64,000 bases of DNA from Clostridium pasteurianum (GTDB lineage Bacteria > Bacillota > Clostridia > Clostridiales > Clostridiaceae): assembly GCF_001705235.1 (NCBI RefSeq), contig NZ_MCGV01000001.1, positions 1,054,001-1,118,000 of the forward strand. Reading direction: 5' to 3'. Position 1 is the first letter of the stretch. The number at the start of each line of letters is the position of its first letter. The notes below the pieces were generated by a model, which ran no database searches, had not been told where the DNA came from, and saw nothing but the letters and a program-made list of their open reading frames with translations. A program made the translations under genes and the position numbers. This document shows positions 18,542 to 30,119 of this stretch, piece after piece.

Positions 18542-20503
18542 ACATGTTTTAACAACATTTTCTTCAGTAAATCCAAACTCTTTAAATAATGTACCAGCTG
18601 GTGCAGAAGCTCCAAAATGATTCATTGCAATAACTTCTCCATCAATTCCAGTATATTTATGCCATCCAAATGGTGACGCAGCTTCAACAGCTACACGTGC
18701 TCTAACTGCATTTGGCATTACCTTTTCTTTATAAGCCTTATCCTGCTTATCAAAAAGCTCAAAGGATGGAACACTTATTACTCTAGCATCTATTCCCTTT
18801 TCTAAAAGAGTCTTTTGCGCATTGTATATTAATTCAACTTCAGAACCTGATGCCATAAGAAGAGCATCTGGAACTGCTTTCTTTGAATCTTTTAATACAT
18901 ATGCACCCTTTAATGCATCTTTCCCTGATTCAGCATATGAAGGAAGCTTCTGTCTTGTAAGAATTAAAGCAGTTGGTCCTTCTGCCTTTTCTACAGCATA
19001 TTTCCATGCTTCAACAGTTTCTTTTGCATCACAAGGTCTTAATACTGTCATATTAGGTATGCTTCTAAGTGCTGCTAACTGTTCTATTGGCTCATGTGTT
19101 GGTCCGTCCTCTCCAACTCCTATACTGTCATGAGTAAGTACATATATAACAGGAAGCTTCATGAGAGCTGACATTCTCATTGCACCCTTCATGTAATCAC
19201 TAAATACAAAGAAAGTTGCTACATATATCTTTAATCCACCGTGAGCTGCTATTCCGTTTGCAATGGCAGCCATAGCATGTTCTCTTACTCCAAAGTGAAG
19301 ATTTGCACCACTCTTATCTTCCTTTGAAAAGTTTCCTCTACCATCCATATTTGTCTTGTTAGACGGTGCTAAATCTGCAGAACCACCTATTAAATTAGGA
19401 ACTGCTTTTGCTATTATATTAAGTGCCTTTCCTGATGATTGTCTTGTTGCCATTGGTTTTTCTAATTCTTTAAAATCAGCAATTTCATCAAGATTTACTT
19501 TTACTTTTCCACTCATCCAGTCGCTAAATTCATTAGCAAGCTCCGGATATTTTTCTTTATATTTGTTAAAGAGATTTTTCCAATCATCTTCAAATTTCTC
19601 AAGAGATTTTTGTACTTCCTGCATGTGCTTTTTAACTTCTTCTGGAACATAAAAATCTTCTTCATAATTCCAGTTTAAATTTTTCTTCAATCCATTTATT
19701 CCGTCTTCTCCTAGAGGTGAACCATGAACACCTGCAGTTCCTGCATTTGGTGCTCCAAAACCTATTGTAGTTTTAGATATTATGATTGATGGTTTATCTG
19801 ACTCACTTTTAGCTTTTTCTATAGCTGCACCAACTTTAGTAATATCAGAACCATCATCAACATTTATTACATTCCAGTTGTATGCTTTAAAACGGTCTCC
19901 AACATTTTCTCTAAATGCTATGTCTGTATTTCCTTCTATTGAAATATCATTATCATCATAAATTAAAATTAATTTTGATAAACCTAAAGTTCCTGCAAGT
20001 GAGGCAGCTTCGCTGGATATTCCTTCCATCATACATCCATCACCACATAAAGCGTATGTATAATGGTCAACTATGTTTAATCCATCTTTATTAAATTTTG
20101 ATGCAAGATATGCTTCTGCCATAGCCATACCAACTGCATTAGCTATACCCTGACCCAAAGGTCCTGTGCTTATTTCAACTCCTGGTGTTAAGCCATATTC
20201 TGGATGACCAGGTGTTATACTATTCCATTGTCTAAAATTCTTTAAATCTTCTATAGAAACTCCATATCCAAATAAATGTAGAAGTGAATATAAAAGCATA
20301 GATGCATGACCTGCAGATAAAACGAATCTGTCTCTATTAATCCAGTTAGGATTTGAAGGATTGTGCTTTAAATGATTTGCCCAAAGTTCATATGCTACCG
20401 GTGCTGCTCCAAGTGGTGTACCTGGATGACCAGAATTAGCCTTCTCAATTGCTTCAGCAGATAAAACCCTTATGGTATTTATGGATAACTCATCAATATT
20501 CAT
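18512..20503 (-). CDS. tkt: Transketolase
   Basis: A complete 663-residue thiamine-diphosphate transketolase that moves two-carbon units between ketose and aldose phosphates in the non-oxidative pentose phosphate pathway. Motifs include [31 protein letters not shown], the diphosphate motif [18 protein letters not shown] with [10 protein letters not shown], and [19 protein letters not shown] in the pyrimidine domain. The start is ATG 20503 after GGAGCGAGGATAAAT. It follows hisE by 70 bases with no terminator seen between, so it may be read from the his operon. The last codons (EVIVSQNIK) and the stop lie in palindromic repeat copy A. Confidence 0.97.
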   Translation of the reverse strand: MNIDELSINTIRVLSAEAIEKANSGHPGTPLGAAPVAYELWANHLKHNPSNPNWINRDRFVLSAGHASMLLYSLLHLFGYGVSIEDLKNFRQWNSITPGHPEYGLTPGVEISTGPLGQGIANAVGMAMAEAYLASKFNKDGLNIVDHYTYALCGDGCMMEGISSEAASLAGTLGLSKLILIYDDNDISIEGNTDIAFRENVGDRFKAYNWNVINVDDGSDITKVGAAIEKAKSESDKPSIIISKTTIGFGAPNAGTAGVHGSPLGEDGINGLKKNLNWNYEEDFYVPEEVKKHMQEVQKSLEKFEDDWKNLFNKYKEKYPELANEFSDWMSGKVKVNLDEIADFKELEKPMATRQSSGKALNIIAKAVPNLIGGSADLAPSNKTNMDGRGNFSKEDKSGANLHFGVREHAMAAIANGIAAHGGLKIYVATFFVFSDYMKGAMRMSALMKLPVIYVLTHDSIGVGEDGPTHEPIEQLAALRSIPNMTVLRPCDAKETVEAWKYAVEKAEGPTALILTRQKLPSYAESGKDALKGAYVLKDSKKAVPDALLMASGSEVELIYNAQKTLLEKGIDARVISVPSFELFDKQDKAYKEKVMPNAVRARVAVEAASPFGWHKYTGIDGEVIAMNHFGASAPAGTLFKEFGFTEENVVKTCEVIVSQNIK

Positions 20504-20573
20504 ATTTATTTATCCTCGCTCCTTTAGCTTATTTTTTACTTATCGCTTACCTACAATAATAATACACAATAAA

Positions 20574-20906
20574 CTATATATTTTCAATAGGTCTTCTCTC
20601 AGGTTTTTTATTACATATCTTCTTATGCCTATTTTTAAGTTCTGCCTCTATGTCCTCAAGTTTTATATTTTTTTCGCTTAAAAGTACGAGGGTATGATAA
20701 ATTGTATCGCACACTTCATTCACTAAATCTTCCTTATTTTCTTCCTTTGCTGCTATTATTACTTCTGTAGTTTCCTCTCCAACTTTCTTTAAAATTTTAT
20801 CAATTCCTTTGTCAAAAAGGTAATTTGTATATGATCCTTCAATTGGATTATTTTTTCTATCTTCTATAACTTCATATAACTGACTTAGTATTTCATTTTT
20901 ATCCAT
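20574..20906 (-). CDS. hisE: Phosphoribosyl-ATP pyrophosphatase
   Basis: A 110-residue all-helical MazG-like pyrophosphatase that cleaves phosphoribosyl-ATP to phosphoribosyl-AMP, the second step of histidine synthesis. The metal-binding motif is [20 protein letters not shown] with [13 protein letters not shown]. It is encoded separately from hisI, two bases after it, and is the last gene of the his operon. Confidence 0.95.
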   Translation of the reverse strand: MDKNEILSQLYEVIEDRKNNPIEGSYTNYLFDKGIDKILKKVGEETTEVIIAAKEENKEDLVNEVCDTIYHTLVLLSEKNIKLEDIEAELKNRHKKICNKKPERRPIENI

Positions 20907-20908
20907 GC

Positions 20909-21253
20909 TTATATCTCCTTACTATCAATTTGAAAATTTCTATAAAAACAAGTTCTATTTCCAGTATGACATGCAGCTCCAATCTGCTTTACTTTAACTA
21001 ATATAGTATCACCATCACAATCCACAGCTATACTCTTAACATACTGAAAATGCCCCGAAGTTTCTCCTTTATTCCAATAGGCTTTTCTTGACCTACTCCA
21101 AAACCACGTAGTTCCAGTCTTCAAAGTTCTTTTTAAGGACTCTTCGTTCATATATGCAAGCATTAAGACTTCACCATTTTCATCATCCTGAATAACAGTA
21201 GGAACAAGTCCCTTTGAAAAGTCCACCATACTAATTATATCTTCGTATGCCAA
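20909..21253 (-). CDS. hisI: Phosphoribosyl-AMP cyclohydrolase
   Basis: A 114-residue zinc enzyme opening the adenine ring of phosphoribosyl-AMP. [38 protein letters not shown] and the zinc Cys residues in [11 protein letters not shown] and [11 protein letters not shown] are all present. It is monofunctional, not fused to HisE. It lies 26 bases after hisF. Confidence 0.96.
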   Translation of the reverse strand: MAYEDIISMVDFSKGLVPTVIQDDENGEVLMLAYMNEESLKRTLKTGTTWFWSRSRKAYWNKGETSGHFQYVKSIAVDCDGDTILVKVKQIGAACHTGNRTCFYRNFQIDSKEI

Positions 21254-21279
21254 TTAAATCACCACCAAATTTTTATAAT

Positions 21280-22047
21280 CTATGCGTTATATCTAACAGG
21301 AATATCATGTTCTTTTAAATAATTCTTAACTTCTCCTACAGTATACTCTCTGTAGTGAAAAAGTGAAGCCACAAGTGCTGCATCTGCTGATGTCTTCTTA
21401 AATATTTCATCAAAATGCTCAAGTTTTCCACAGCCTCCAGAGGCTATTACAGGTATTCCAACAGTTCTGCACACTTTATCCGTAAGTTCAACATCATATC
21501 CTTTTTTCGTTCCATCAGCATCCATACTTGTAAGAAGTATTTCTCCTGCTCCAAGCTCTTCACATTTTTTTACCCATTCAATTGCATCTATTCCAGTATC
21601 CTTTCTTCCTCCATTTATAAATACGTTGAAACTTTTATTATCCTTATTTCTTCTTGCATCTACAGCAACCACAACGCACTGGCTTCCAAATCTTTTTGCT
21701 GCCTCACGTATGAGCTCAGGATTTCTTATTGCAGCTGAATTAATGGATATTTTATCAGCACCAGCTCTTAAAATATTTTTAAAATCCTCAAGGGTTCTTA
21801 TTCCTCCCCCTACTGTAAGAGGAATAAATACTTTTTCTGCTGTTTTTCTCACAACATCTATCATAGTTTTTCTTCCGTCATTAGTTGCACTTATATCTAG
21901 AAAAACTATTTCATCAGCACCTTCTTTATTATAGAAATCAGCAATTTCCACAGGATCACCAACATCCTTAAGATTCACAAAATTAATTCCCTTTACAACT
22001 CTTCCCATATCCACATCAAGACAAGGTATTATTCTCTTTGTAAGCAT
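21280..22047 (-). CDS. hisF: Imidazole glycerol phosphate synthase, cyclase subunit
   Basis: A TIM-barrel protein of 255 residues that, with HisH, makes imidazole-glycerol phosphate and AICAR. The catalytic Asp residues are in [15 protein letters not shown] and [14 protein letters not shown]; phosphate sites are TVGGGIRT and ASGGCG. I start at ATG 22047 (GAGGTG six bases upstream) rather than the in-frame GTG nine bases earlier. It follows hisA by 13 bases. Confidence 0.96.
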   Translation of the reverse strand: MLTKRIIPCLDVDMGRVVKGINFVNLKDVGDPVEIADFYNKEGADEIVFLDISATNDGRKTMIDVVRKTAEKVFIPLTVGGGIRTLEDFKNILRAGADKISINSAAIRNPELIREAAKRFGSQCVVVAVDARRNKDNKSFNVFINGGRKDTGIDAIEWVKKCEELGAGEILLTSMDADGTKKGYDVELTDKVCRTVGIPVIASGGCGKLEHFDEIFKKTSADAALVASLFHYREYTVGEVKNYLKEHDIPVRYNA

Positions 22048-22060
22048 AATTTTCACCTCT

Positions 22061-22777
22061 TTAACCTTCTATAGTATCTATAGCATATTTGAGATCAACT
22101 TTTCCACTGTATATTGCCTTTCCAACAATTGCTCCATAAATATTCATTTTACTTAATTTAACTAAATCATCTATGTCCTTTATGCCTCCAGATGCTGTTA
22201 TATTACAGTTTACACTTTCTTTAAGCTTTTGAAGCATATCAAAATTAGGTCCATTTAAAGTTCCATCTTTGCTTATATCAGTTAAAATTATAGTTTCAAC
22301 ACCCATGTCCTCCATGATTTTTGCAAATTCTATGTAATTTATTTTGCTGACGTTTATCCAGCCATTTACCGCAACATATCCATCCTTTGCATCTATTCCA
22401 ACTGCTACAGCTTTTCCATATTTATTTAAAGCCTCTTTAACAAAATTTTTGTCGTTAAGTGCCGCTGTACCTAATATTACCCTTTTAACACCTATATCCA
22501 TAAGTTTCTCAACAGTTTCCATATTTCTTATTCCCCCGCCTAATTCCACAGGTACTTTTGTACTATTTACTATTTGCTTAATGGATTCGAAATTTACAAC
22601 TTCCCCATTAAGTGCTCCATCAAGATCAACAACATGTATGAACTTTGCCCCAGCCTTTTCAAAGGATTCCGCCGTTAATACCGGACTTTCAGCTACTACA
22701 CTTGTTTTATCAAATTTGCCCTGATAAAGTCTTACGCACTTCCCACTTCTTATATCAATTGCAGGTAATATTATCAT
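22061..22777 (-). CDS. hisA: ProFAR isomerase
   Basis: A 238-residue TIM-barrel isomerase acting on the ribose moiety of ProFAR, fourth step of the pathway. [18 protein letters not shown] holds the catalytic Asp at residue 8, [12 protein letters not shown] the second, and VELGGGIRN and ITASGGIKD bind phosphate. It begins immediately after hisH with no gap. Confidence 0.96.
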   Translation of the reverse strand: MIILPAIDIRSGKCVRLYQGKFDKTSVVAESPVLTAESFEKAGAKFIHVVDLDGALNGEVVNFESIKQIVNSTKVPVELGGGIRNMETVEKLMDIGVKRVILGTAALNDKNFVKEALNKYGKAVAVGIDAKDGYVAVNGWINVSKINYIEFAKIMEDMGVETIILTDISKDGTLNGPNFDMLQKLKESVNCNITASGGIKDIDDLVKLSKMNIYGAIVGKAIYSGKVDLKYAIDTIEG

Positions 22778-23395
22778 CTATATCAACTCCCAAAAGTTTT
22801 TAAGCATTTTTATTCCTACGTCTCCGCTTTTCTCTGGATGAAATTGAAGCCCAAAAACATTTTTATCACTTACTACAGCAGGCACTTTGCTGCCATAATC
22901 ACAATATGCATTTAAATTTTCTTCATTTTCTACATCACCATAATAAGAATGTACAAAATATACGTAGCTTCCTTCCTTTATACCCTTAAGTACACCACAT
23001 TCTTTAGGTATATTGAGACTGTTCCACCCCATGTGTGGAATCTTATATTCTGTTTGCAATTTTCTAACTCTACCCTTTATAAGCCCTAAGCCCTTAGTAA
23101 GCTTGAATTCTTCACTTTCATCAAACAAAAGCTGCATTCCAAGGCATATTCCCATAAAAAGCTTTCCACTTTTAGCTTCCTCAATTATCACTTTATCTAT
23201 GCCATTCTCACTTAAACTTGCCATGGCATCCGGAAAAGCTCCAACACCCGGAAGTATTATTGCATCACTTTTCTTAATTTCATCTGTATCTGAAGTTATT
23301 ATTGAGTTTGCTCCTATAAAATCCAAGGCTTTCTTTACACTTAAAAGATTGCCCATACCATAATCAATAATAGCTATTCTTTTACAATCACTCAT
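22778..23395 (-). CDS. hisH: Imidazole glycerol phosphate synthase, glutamine amidotransferase subunit
   Basis: A 205-residue class I glutaminase that supplies ammonia to HisF. The nucleophile Cys is in [12 protein letters not shown], and the His/Glu of the triad are in [25 protein letters not shown] and [11 protein letters not shown] are conserved N-terminal blocks. It lies 18 bases after hisB. Confidence 0.96.
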   Translation of the reverse strand: MSDCKRIAIIDYGMGNLLSVKKALDFIGANSIITSDTDEIKKSDAIILPGVGAFPDAMASLSENGIDKVIIEEAKSGKLFMGICLGMQLLFDESEEFKLTKGLGLIKGRVRKLQTEYKIPHMGWNSLNIPKECGVLKGIKEGSYVYFVHSYYGDVENEENLNAYCDYGSKVPAVVSDKNVFGLQFHPEKSGDVGIKMLKNFWELI

Positions 23396-23413
23396 ATGCG
23401 TATCCTCCTCACA

Positions 23414-24010
23414 TTAAATACTTCCCTTTGTAGACATGACTCCTTTAATTCTTGGATTCTTTGAGACTGCTTCGCTTAGTGCTCTTCCGAATGCTTTAAA
23501 TAATCCTTCAACCATATGATGATTGTTTTTTCCATATAGCACTCTAGTATGAAGTGTTATACCAGAATTAAAAGCCACTGCTCTAAAAAATTCTTCTACC
23601 ATTTCAGTTTGAAAATCTCCAAGCTTTTCTACTGTGAACTCAGCATCAAATACCAGAAAAGCTCTGCCGCTTAAATCCATAGAAACCTGACATAAGCTTT
23701 CATCCATGGGCACAAAAGCTGTTCCGTATCTGTTTATGGATTTTTTATCTCCAAGGGCTTTTTCAATACACTCACCTATAACAATTCCAACATCCTCTAC
23801 AGTGTGATGACTGTCTACATTTAAGTCTCCCTTAGCTTTAACCTTTAAATCCATAAGACCATGTTTGCTCATAAGCGTAAGCATGTGGTCAAAAAATCCT
23901 ATGCCTGTATCTATTTCATATTTTCCTTCACCATCTAAATTAAGCTCTACTTGTATATCAGTTTCAGCCGTCTTTCTACTAAGACTGCAAGTTCTCTTTT
24001 CTTCACTCAT
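23414..24010 (-). CDS. hisB: Imidazoleglycerol-phosphate dehydratase
   Basis: A 198-residue monofunctional dehydratase, without the phosphatase domain of enterobacterial HisB. Mn-binding His motifs are present: [23 protein letters not shown], and [15 protein letters not shown] near the C-terminus. The histidinol-phosphate phosphatase and HisC aminotransferase are not in this operon. Confidence 0.96.
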   Translation of the reverse strand: MSEEKRTCSLSRKTAETDIQVELNLDGEGKYEIDTGIGFFDHMLTLMSKHGLMDLKVKAKGDLNVDSHHTVEDVGIVIGECIEKALGDKKSINRYGTAFVPMDESLCQVSMDLSGRAFLVFDAEFTVEKLGDFQTEMVEEFFRAVAFNSGITLHTRVLYGKNNHHMVEGLFKAFGRALSEAVSKNPRIKGVMSTKGSI

Positions 24011-24034
24011 TGTTTACATCTCCAAATCTACAAT

Positions 24035-25330
24035 TTATTCAAATCTTACTTTAATTGAATTTGCATGTGCAGTGAGTCCTTCAGTTTCAGCCATTTTAAT
24101 TACTTTATCCTTTACTCCCTTTAGCGCATCTCCAGAATAATATAAATAACTTGACTTTTTAACGAAATCATCTACTGAAAGAGGTGATGAAAATCTAGCT
24201 GTTCCACTAGTTGGAAGTACATGATTAGGTCCTGCCATATAATCTCCTAAAGGTTCTGGTGCAAACTCTCCTAAGAATACAGAGCCTGCATTTCTTATTT
24301 CATGTAAATATTCAAATGGATTTGGTGTTACAAGTTCAAGATGTTCTGGTGCAACAACATTTCCTATTTCTATAGCTTCTTTTAAAGTATCTACTAAAAT
24401 AACTGCTCCATAATTTTTTAGGGATTCAAGTATTATATCCTTTCTGCTTAAGTCTTCAACTTGACGTTTTACTTCAGCTTGAACCTCTTCTGCAAGTTTT
24501 TTTGAAGTTGTAACTAAAATTGCAGATGCAAGCTTATCGTGCTCTGCCTGAGACATCAAATCTGCAGCTATAAATTTAGGATTTCCCGTTTCATCTGAAA
24601 TTACAAGTATCTCACTTGGACCTGCTATCATATCTATGTCAACAAATCCAAACACACTTTTCTTGGCCATTGCAACAAATATATTTCCCGGTCCTACTAT
24701 TTTATCTACCTTATTTATAGACTCTGTTCCAAAAGCAAGAGCTGCAATTGCCTGTGCTCCGCCAACCTTATATATTTCATCTACACCAGCTAAATCTGCT
24801 GCAACTAAAATATTGGGATTGACTGTCCCATCCTTCATAGGAGGAGTTGTCATTATAATTTTACCTACTCCTGCTACTTTTGCCGGTATTGCATTCATCA
24901 AAACCGAAGATGGATAAGCTGCTGTGCCTCCTGGAACATATATACCAACCTTGTCTAGTCCCCTAACAACACGGCCCATAACAATGCCACCATCCTTAGG
25001 CACTATATATGAATTTTGAACTTGCTTTGAGTGAAAGTCCTTTATATTTTCTTTAGCGGTTTTAAGTGCTTCAACAAAATCTTTTTCTACCCTATTATAT
25101 GCACTTTTTATTTCTTCCTCAGTTACCTTTACACTTTTAACAGCTGGGCTATCAAATTTATTAGTATATTCAATTAATGCCTTATCTCCATTTTTCTTTA
25201 CATTTTCTATTATATCCTCAACTATTTTCATAACTTCAGAGTTTTCTTTCCCCTGTCTTTCCTTTAATGACTCAAAATATTTTTTTCCGCCTTCACTATT
25301 TCCTTCTATTACTCTTATAATATCTTCCAC
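24035..25330 (-). CDS. hisD: Histidinol dehydrogenase
   Basis: A 431-residue zinc- and NAD-dependent dehydrogenase that carries out the last two steps, histidinol to histidine. Signature blocks are YVPGGTAAYPSSVLMNAIPA, DKIVGPGNIFVAMAKK, DMIAGPSEILV, SQAEHDKLASAIL and PNHVLPTSGTARFSSPL. The start is GTG at 25330, with GAAGGGA upstream; no better ATG is in frame nearby. Confidence 0.96.
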   Translation of the reverse strand: MEDIIRVIEGNSEGGKKYFESLKERQGKENSEVMKIVEDIIENVKKNGDKALIEYTNKFDSPAVKSVKVTEEEIKSAYNRVEKDFVEALKTAKENIKDFHSKQVQNSYIVPKDGGIVMGRVVRGLDKVGIYVPGGTAAYPSSVLMNAIPAKVAGVGKIIMTTPPMKDGTVNPNILVAADLAGVDEIYKVGGAQAIAALAFGTESINKVDKIVGPGNIFVAMAKKSVFGFVDIDMIAGPSEILVISDETGNPKFIAADLMSQAEHDKLASAILVTTSKKLAEEVQAEVKRQVEDLSRKDIILESLKNYGAVILVDTLKEAIEIGNVVAPEHLELVTPNPFEYLHEIRNAGSVFLGEFAPEPLGDYMAGPNHVLPTSGTARFSSPLSVDDFVKKSSYLYYSGDALKGVKDKVIKMAETEGLTAHANSIKVRFE

Positions 25331-25356
25331 GTCTATTCTTCCCTTCTAAATATTCT

Positions 25357-25992
25357 TTAGACTATAGCTTTAACTTTCTGTATTATATCAGCTATCTTAT
25401 CTCTCTTTAATTTCATGCTGGCTCTATTTACTATCATTCTTGCACTTATATCGCATATATCATCAAAAATCATAAGTCCATTTTCTTTTAATGTTGTTCC
25501 CGTCTCAACGATATCTACAATTGCATCCGCAAGCCCAAGTATAGGAGCTAATTCAACAGAACCTTCTATTTTTATAATCTCAACATCCATTCCCTTTTCT
25601 CTAAAATATTCTCTAGTTATGTTAGGGTATTTTGTAGCTATTTTTTTTCTATTACAGCCCTCATTTAATTGGAATCCAGGCAAAGATGCTAGAGAAAATT
25701 TGCATTTGCCAACCTTTAAATCCAAAACCTCGTAAAAATCCTTTTTCATTTCAAGCAAAGTATCCTTGCCAACTATTCCGATATCTGCTGCTCCGTGCTC
25801 AACATAAGTTAAGACATCTGGTGCCTTAACGAGTACAAAATCTATATTATCTTTTTTATCATGGAAAATAAGTTTTCTACCTTTATCCTTAAGCTCACTG
25901 CAATCAAAGCCAACCTTTTCAAAAATCTCAGTGGCGGCTTTTTCAAGTCTTCCCTTAGTAAGTGCAATCCTAATAGGTCTATTTTTCTCCAT
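25357..25992 (-). CDS. hisG: ATP phosphoribosyltransferase, short form
   Basis: The 211-residue catalytic subunit that condenses ATP with PRPP, the committed step. It is the short HisG type lacking the C-terminal regulatory domain, so it needs HisZ, which is encoded just upstream and overlaps it by 14 bases. [17 protein letters not shown] is the N-terminal signature and [18 protein letters not shown] is the PRPP-binding loop. Confidence 0.96.
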   Translation of the reverse strand: MEKNRPIRIALTKGRLEKAATEIFEKVGFDCSELKDKGRKLIFHDKKDNIDFVLVKAPDVLTYVEHGAADIGIVGKDTLLEMKKDFYEVLDLKVGKCKFSLASLPGFQLNEGCNRKKIATKYPNITREYFREKGMDVEIIKIEGSVELAPILGLADAIVDIVETGTTLKENGLMIFDDICDISARMIVNRASMKLKRDKIADIIQKVKAIV

Positions 25993-27205
25993 AATTTATA
26001 CCCCTTATCTCAATTATTTTCCACTTGTCTGCATCAAAGAGCTTATCTATTTTATTTTTAACGCAATACTTTTTTGTATCCTCTAAATTATTAAAAAGAC
26101 TTACCTCTGCTTTAATGCCCTTTGAATTAAAATCGCTCAGAGCTTCATAAGCTTTTTCTATATTGTTATCCGAAGCAAAAACCAAATACTTTTCCTTTGA
26201 ATATAATTTTTTTCTGAGGCTATCATCAAGCGCTAACATTAAATTATCAACATTTATTGCAAGTCCAGTTGCCGGCATATCACGTCCAAACTGCTCTATG
26301 AGTTTATCATATCTTCCTCCACTTAAAAGAGCATCTCCAACACCATGAGCATATCCTCTAAATATAAGTCCTGTATAATAATTTATATGCTGTACCATTC
26401 CAAGATCTATTAAAAGATATTCACTGAATCCAGCTTTACTTACAATGTCATATAAATCTTCTACAGTTTTGAGTGCCTCTACAGCTTTACTATTTTTAGT
26501 GAGCTTTCGAGCCTTTTCTATAATTTCTCTTCCTCCAAAGAGTTTAGGCATATTCGTCAATATTTCACGGCTGTCTTCCTCAATTAAATTGCTATTTTTA
26601 TCTACAAATTCTTCAACCTTACTAAAATTTTTACTTTCTATTAAATTTCTTAACTTTTCTGAATCTTCTTTATTTAATTTTACCTCGGAGATTATGCTTT
26701 TAAAGAATTCTACCTGACCTATTTCTATTTTAAAATCCGTAAGTCCTGTATTTAGAATTGCTTTTATTGCTGTTATTAAAACCTCAGCATCTGCTCTAAG
26801 ACTTGATATTCCAAGCACCTCTATACCAGACTGTGTTATTTCACTTATTTTTCCGTCAAGAGCTTTATTCATTCTATATATATTGCCCTTGTAACTTAAT
26901 TTTAAAGGATAATTTTTAGCTTTTGCCTTTGTCGCTGCAATTCTAGCAATTGGAGTTGTCATATCAGGTCTCAATACTAAAATTCTTCCCGTATTATCAA
27001 ATAATTTATACATTTTTTCCTGACTTATAGGTTGATTTTCAAGATTATATACATCATAAAACTCCATTGTTGGAGAATTAACTTCTTCATATCCTACTTT
27101 TACATAAGTATCTCTTAAAATATTCTCAATGTTATTTTTTATGCTGCATTCTTCGAACAAAATGTCTCTTGAACCTTCAGGTATATATTTTTTTAAATTA
27201 ATCAT
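25979..27205 (-). CDS. hisZ: ATP phosphoribosyltransferase regulatory subunit
   Basis: A 408-residue HisRS-like protein without aminoacylation function that completes the short HisG and confers histidine feedback. It keeps the class II synthetase-like core ([16 protein letters not shown] as motif 2 and [20 protein letters not shown] as motif 3) but no anticodon-binding domain. It is the first gene of the his operon, behind a strong promoter and operator at 27242-27299. Confidence 0.95.
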   Translation of the reverse strand: MINLKKYIPEGSRDILFEECSIKNNIENILRDTYVKVGYEEVNSPTMEFYDVYNLENQPISQEKMYKLFDNTGRILVLRPDMTTPIARIAATKAKAKNYPLKLSYKGNIYRMNKALDGKISEITQSGIEVLGISSLRADAEVLITAIKAILNTGLTDFKIEIGQVEFFKSIISEVKLNKEDSEKLRNLIESKNFSKVEEFVDKNSNLIEEDSREILTNMPKLFGGREIIEKARKLTKNSKAVEALKTVEDLYDIVSKAGFSEYLLIDLGMVQHINYYTGLIFRGYAHGVGDALLSGGRYDKLIEQFGRDMPATGLAINVDNLMLALDDSLRKKLYSKEKYLVFASDNNIEKAYEALSDFNSKGIKAEVSLFNNLEDTKKYCVKNKIDKLFDADKWKIIEIRGINYGEK

Positions 27206-27241
27206 AATTTCACTTCCTACTTTAAGCTTTTCATTACTTTA

Positions 27242-27299
27242 GCGTGATAACGTGTTAACGTGTTAAATATATATTACCAATTTATTTGCCTTCTGTCAA
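27242..27299 (-). promoter_or_regulatory. his operon promoter with operator-like tandem repeat
   Basis: TTGACA (27294-27299) and TAATAT (27271-27276) are separated by 17 bases on the minus strand. Directly downstream, covering the start point, lies TTAACACGTTAACACGTTA (27248-27266), a tandem AACACGTT that is also partly palindromic, followed by ATCACGC. The position fits a repressor site; a HisR/YerC (TrpR-like) repressor is the usual candidate in Firmicutes. No T-box is seen before hisZ. Confidence 0.6.
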
Positions 27300-27384
27300 T
27301 CGTTTTATAACCTTAACTATAAGTTTAATTTAGTAACGTATAATATTTATTTTAATCTAAAATTATTGATTTATAACAAAAAAA

Positions 27385-27425
27385 TAATAGTGTTTAAAAA
27401 TCATTAAAACTCTTAAACACTATTA
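27385..27425 (-). terminator. Terminator after the chemoreceptor gene
   Basis: TAATAGTGTTTAA and TTAAACACTATTA form a perfect 13-base stem. On the minus strand it is followed by TTTTTTTGTT. Confidence 0.75.
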
Positions 27426-27449
27426 CCTTAAATATACTGCAAATTCCTT

Positions 27450-29450
27450 CTACTGTGTTTTAAATTTTCCTATCTGAAGTCCCATTTCCTTTGTCATAAG
27501 ATTTAGTTCTTTAGAAGCTACTGAAACTTCTTTTGCTAAATTGCTCATCTCATCTGATGATGCTGTAATTTCTTCTGCTGAAGCTGAAATTTCCTCTGCC
27601 GCACTGGATGCATCTTCAACCTTCTCAACTATACTATCTTTTTCCTCTTTAATATTCTCAGAAGCTGAATTTACTGATTGAATTTTTGGCATAACATTTT
27701 TAATAACTTCTATTATGCTTTTAAAAGAATCCATTGTATTATTTATTACATCTACCTGAGAATCTAAATCATTTTTCATATTATCAGTATTACTCATTAT
27801 AAGCTTAGTATTTTTAGAAAGCGATGCTATCAAATCAGTTATATTATGAGAAGATACCTTTGTCTGCTCTGCAAGCTTTCTAATCTCATTAGCAACTACG
27901 GCAAAGCTTTTTCCACTTTCACCAGCACGTGCAGCCTCTATAGATGCATTTAATGCAAGTAAATTAGTCTCATCAGCTATAGAATTTATTATATTCACTA
28001 TGTTAGATACATCTTTAATACTACTATTAAAATTTATTATTTTATCTTGCAAATTTTCAAATGAAAAGCTTATATTTTTTACTGCTTCAATTAACGAATC
28101 CATATTACTGCTACTACCATTTGCAAGTTCGTTCATTGTTAAGGTCTCTGTATTAATATCCTTCAAGTTACTTACTATACCTTCAAGCCCATCACTAAAT
28201 ACATTTAATGAATTCGTAATTTCAACTAAATCATTGGCCTGATTGCCTGCCCCATTTGCAACTTCTTGAATAGCTATTGATACGTTATTGGATGAGGATT
28301 TCATATTTTCAGAAATATTAGATAAATTTTGTGAATTATTTTCTATCTTATCAGATGTATTTCTAAAAGCTTTAATTATAGAACTAATTGAATTCTTCAT
28401 TAAACTCATTGAATTTACCATATTCCCTATTTCGTCCTTACTCTCTAAATACTTCCCTCTTATATCTTTAGAGAAATCTCCAGTAGCTAGAACATTTAAA
28501 ACCTCTTCAGAATATTTAATTTTCTTTGAAATCTTATCTGCTATAAAGTACGTTACTAAAATGCCACCAATTAAAAATAAAATTGAATACATTGCAATTG
28601 ACTTTTTTAGACCACTTAATTCAGATAAAAGTTCATTTTCATTAAGAATTACAACTATAGACCAACCTTCTTTTTTTACAGGTGCAAAGCCACCATAAGA
28701 ATACTTTCCACCCCAAAAATATTTACTCAAACCAGTTTTTCCGGCAATCATTTTCTTCTGCATATCCGCAATACCCTTAAGACTTGGATCTTTTTTAGCT
28801 TGTTCTATAGAATTATATTTATTTAAAGGCATGCTTTTATCAACATATGCTATACTTACAGATTTACTATTTATCATATAAGCACTGCCTGTCTTTCCAA
28901 ATGATATTTTCTTAATCATTTCACTTAACTCTAAACCATCTCTAACTGATACTAAAACTCCTGTAATAGAATTGTTATTTTTTATTGGTACTGCATATAC
29001 CATAGACATAGATTTTTTATCAGCAGCAACAACAGGGTCATCCACATAGCTTTTACCTGCTAACGCTTCTTTAAAATAAACTTTATCCTTAATATTAGCT
29101 TTAGTTCCATCTGTATATGTTATTATACCATTAACATCTGCATAACCCATTTTTATGCTTCCATTGGCATTATTTTGAGCTTTCAAAACTGATAACTTAT
29201 TATTTATGTCGCTGCCATTTTTAATTTCATCCATAGAAGAAATTATCTTAAGTTCATTTATATGCTCATCTAGTGAAGCTTGAACAGTATTTGCCGCTTG
29301 AGTAGCTATCTGTGGAAATGTTTTTCCTATATTACTTACTAAAGCATTATATGCATTAATATAAAAAATAGCTCCCATGCCTGTACTTATCGCTAATATA
29401 ATTAATCCTATTAATACAACTAGCTTTCTTTTAATAGATTTTTGAATCAT
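27450..29450 (-). CDS. Methyl-accepting chemotaxis protein with dCache-like sensor
   Basis: A 666-residue transmembrane chemoreceptor. A first membrane segment (residues about 8-30) is followed by an extracellular dCache-type ligand domain of about 250 residues ([36 protein letters not shown]), a second segment near 285-305, a HAMP domain, and a signalling domain with the conserved hairpin tip [20 protein letters not shown] and [16 protein letters not shown]. There is no C-terminal CheR pentapeptide. It lies 21 bases after a MarR-family gene, so that regulator probably controls it. The ligand is not readable from sequence. Confidence 0.93.
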   Translation of the reverse strand: MIQKSIKRKLVVLIGLIILAISTGMGAIFYINAYNALVSNIGKTFPQIATQAANTVQASLDEHINELKIISSMDEIKNGSDINNKLSVLKAQNNANGSIKMGYADVNGIITYTDGTKANIKDKVYFKEALAGKSYVDDPVVAADKKSMSMVYAVPIKNNNSITGVLVSVRDGLELSEMIKKISFGKTGSAYMINSKSVSIAYVDKSMPLNKYNSIEQAKKDPSLKGIADMQKKMIAGKTGLSKYFWGGKYSYGGFAPVKKEGWSIVVILNENELLSELSGLKKSIAMYSILFLIGGILVTYFIADKISKKIKYSEEVLNVLATGDFSKDIRGKYLESKDEIGNMVNSMSLMKNSISSIIKAFRNTSDKIENNSQNLSNISENMKSSSNNVSIAIQEVANGAGNQANDLVEITNSLNVFSDGLEGIVSNLKDINTETLTMNELANGSSSNMDSLIEAVKNISFSFENLQDKIINFNSSIKDVSNIVNIINSIADETNLLALNASIEAARAGESGKSFAVVANEIRKLAEQTKVSSHNITDLIASLSKNTKLIMSNTDNMKNDLDSQVDVINNTMDSFKSIIEVIKNVMPKIQSVNSASENIKEEKDSIVEKVEDASSAAEEISASAEEITASSDEMSNLAKEVSVASKELNLMTKEMGLQIGKFKTQ

Positions 29451-29471
29451 ATAAACACCTTCTTCTTTAGT

Positions 29472-29933
29472 TTAATCATTTTTATTTAATTCTCTCATCT
29501 TTATGAGTATACCGTTTATTGTCGAAAAAGAATCCATCAATTGCTTTATATCTTTATCTGAAAGCACTTTAAATCTTTCTAAAAACTTTTCCTGGGAAAT
29601 ATTTATGCAACTTGAAATCAAATCCACTCCCTTCCTAGATAAAGCCAAATAGATAATTCTCTTATCATCTGAATCCTGCTTTTTAGTTATATAGCCTAAT
29701 TTATATAATGCATTTACACTCCTACTTGTATTAGGGATTGAAATATTAAGCCTCTCGCTTAATTCTGATGAAGTTGTTCTTCCTTGAATATGAATTTCAT
29801 TTAGCATTTTAGATAGTAATGGGCTTACTTCTGAATTGTTAAAGTCAGGCATTAAATCCAATATTTCGTTTTCAAATAATATATAAAAATTCACTATACC
29901 AAGTACTAATTTTTCAGATTGTTTTTTATCCAT
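29472..29933 (-). CDS. MarR-family transcriptional regulator
   Basis: A 153-residue winged-helix regulator. The DNA-recognition region is TSSELSERLNISIPNTSRSV and the wing is KKQDSDDKRIIYLALSRKG, both typical of MarR. I start at ATG 29933 because GAAGGAG is placed correctly upstream; an upstream in-frame ATG at 29969 would add 12 residues and lacks a site. It is the first gene of an operon with the chemoreceptor, and a perfect 19-base palindrome covers its promoter, so autoregulation is likely. The inducer is unknown. Confidence 0.9.
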   Translation of the reverse strand: MDKKQSEKLVLGIVNFYILFENEILDLMPDFNNSEVSPLLSKMLNEIHIQGRTTSSELSERLNISIPNTSRSVNALYKLGYITKKQDSDDKRIIYLALSRKGVDLISSCINISQEKFLERFKVLSDKDIKQLMDSFSTINGILIKMRELNKND

Positions 29934-29978
29934 AATAAACTCCTTCAAAGTTAAATTTTTCTTATACACTTAATATAT

Positions 29979-30022
29979 CATAATACTTATCAAAAGACAA
30001 CTATCTTTTGATAAGTATTATG
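29979..30022. promoter_or_regulatory. Perfect 19-base palindrome over the marR-mcp promoter
   Basis: CATAATACTTATCAAAAGA and TCTTTTGATAAGTATTATG flank a six-base centre. On the minus strand a possible -35 TTGTCT in the centre and a -10 TATATT are 17 bases apart. A palindrome over the -35 region is what an autoregulating MarR repressor would bind. Confidence 0.6.
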
Positions 30023-30056
30023 TACTAAATATTGTTCCCTGTGATAGTAAATAAAA

Positions 30057-30089
30057 AGAGATTAAGTCTCCCTTCTAAACTTAATCTCT
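30057..30089 (-). terminator. Terminator after metC
   Basis: AGAGATTAAG and CTTAATCTCT form a 10-base stem with a 13-base loop. The minus strand continues TTTTTATTT. Confidence 0.75.
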
Positions 30090-30119
30090 CATACACCATT
30101 CTCAAAATTCTATTTAAAT

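Noticed and set aside
19356-19652. Open frame antisense to tkt
   Set aside because: Shadow of the transketolase coding sequence; no ribosome site and no family resemblance. The same applies to the other plus-strand frames inside his, cellulosome and ara genes.
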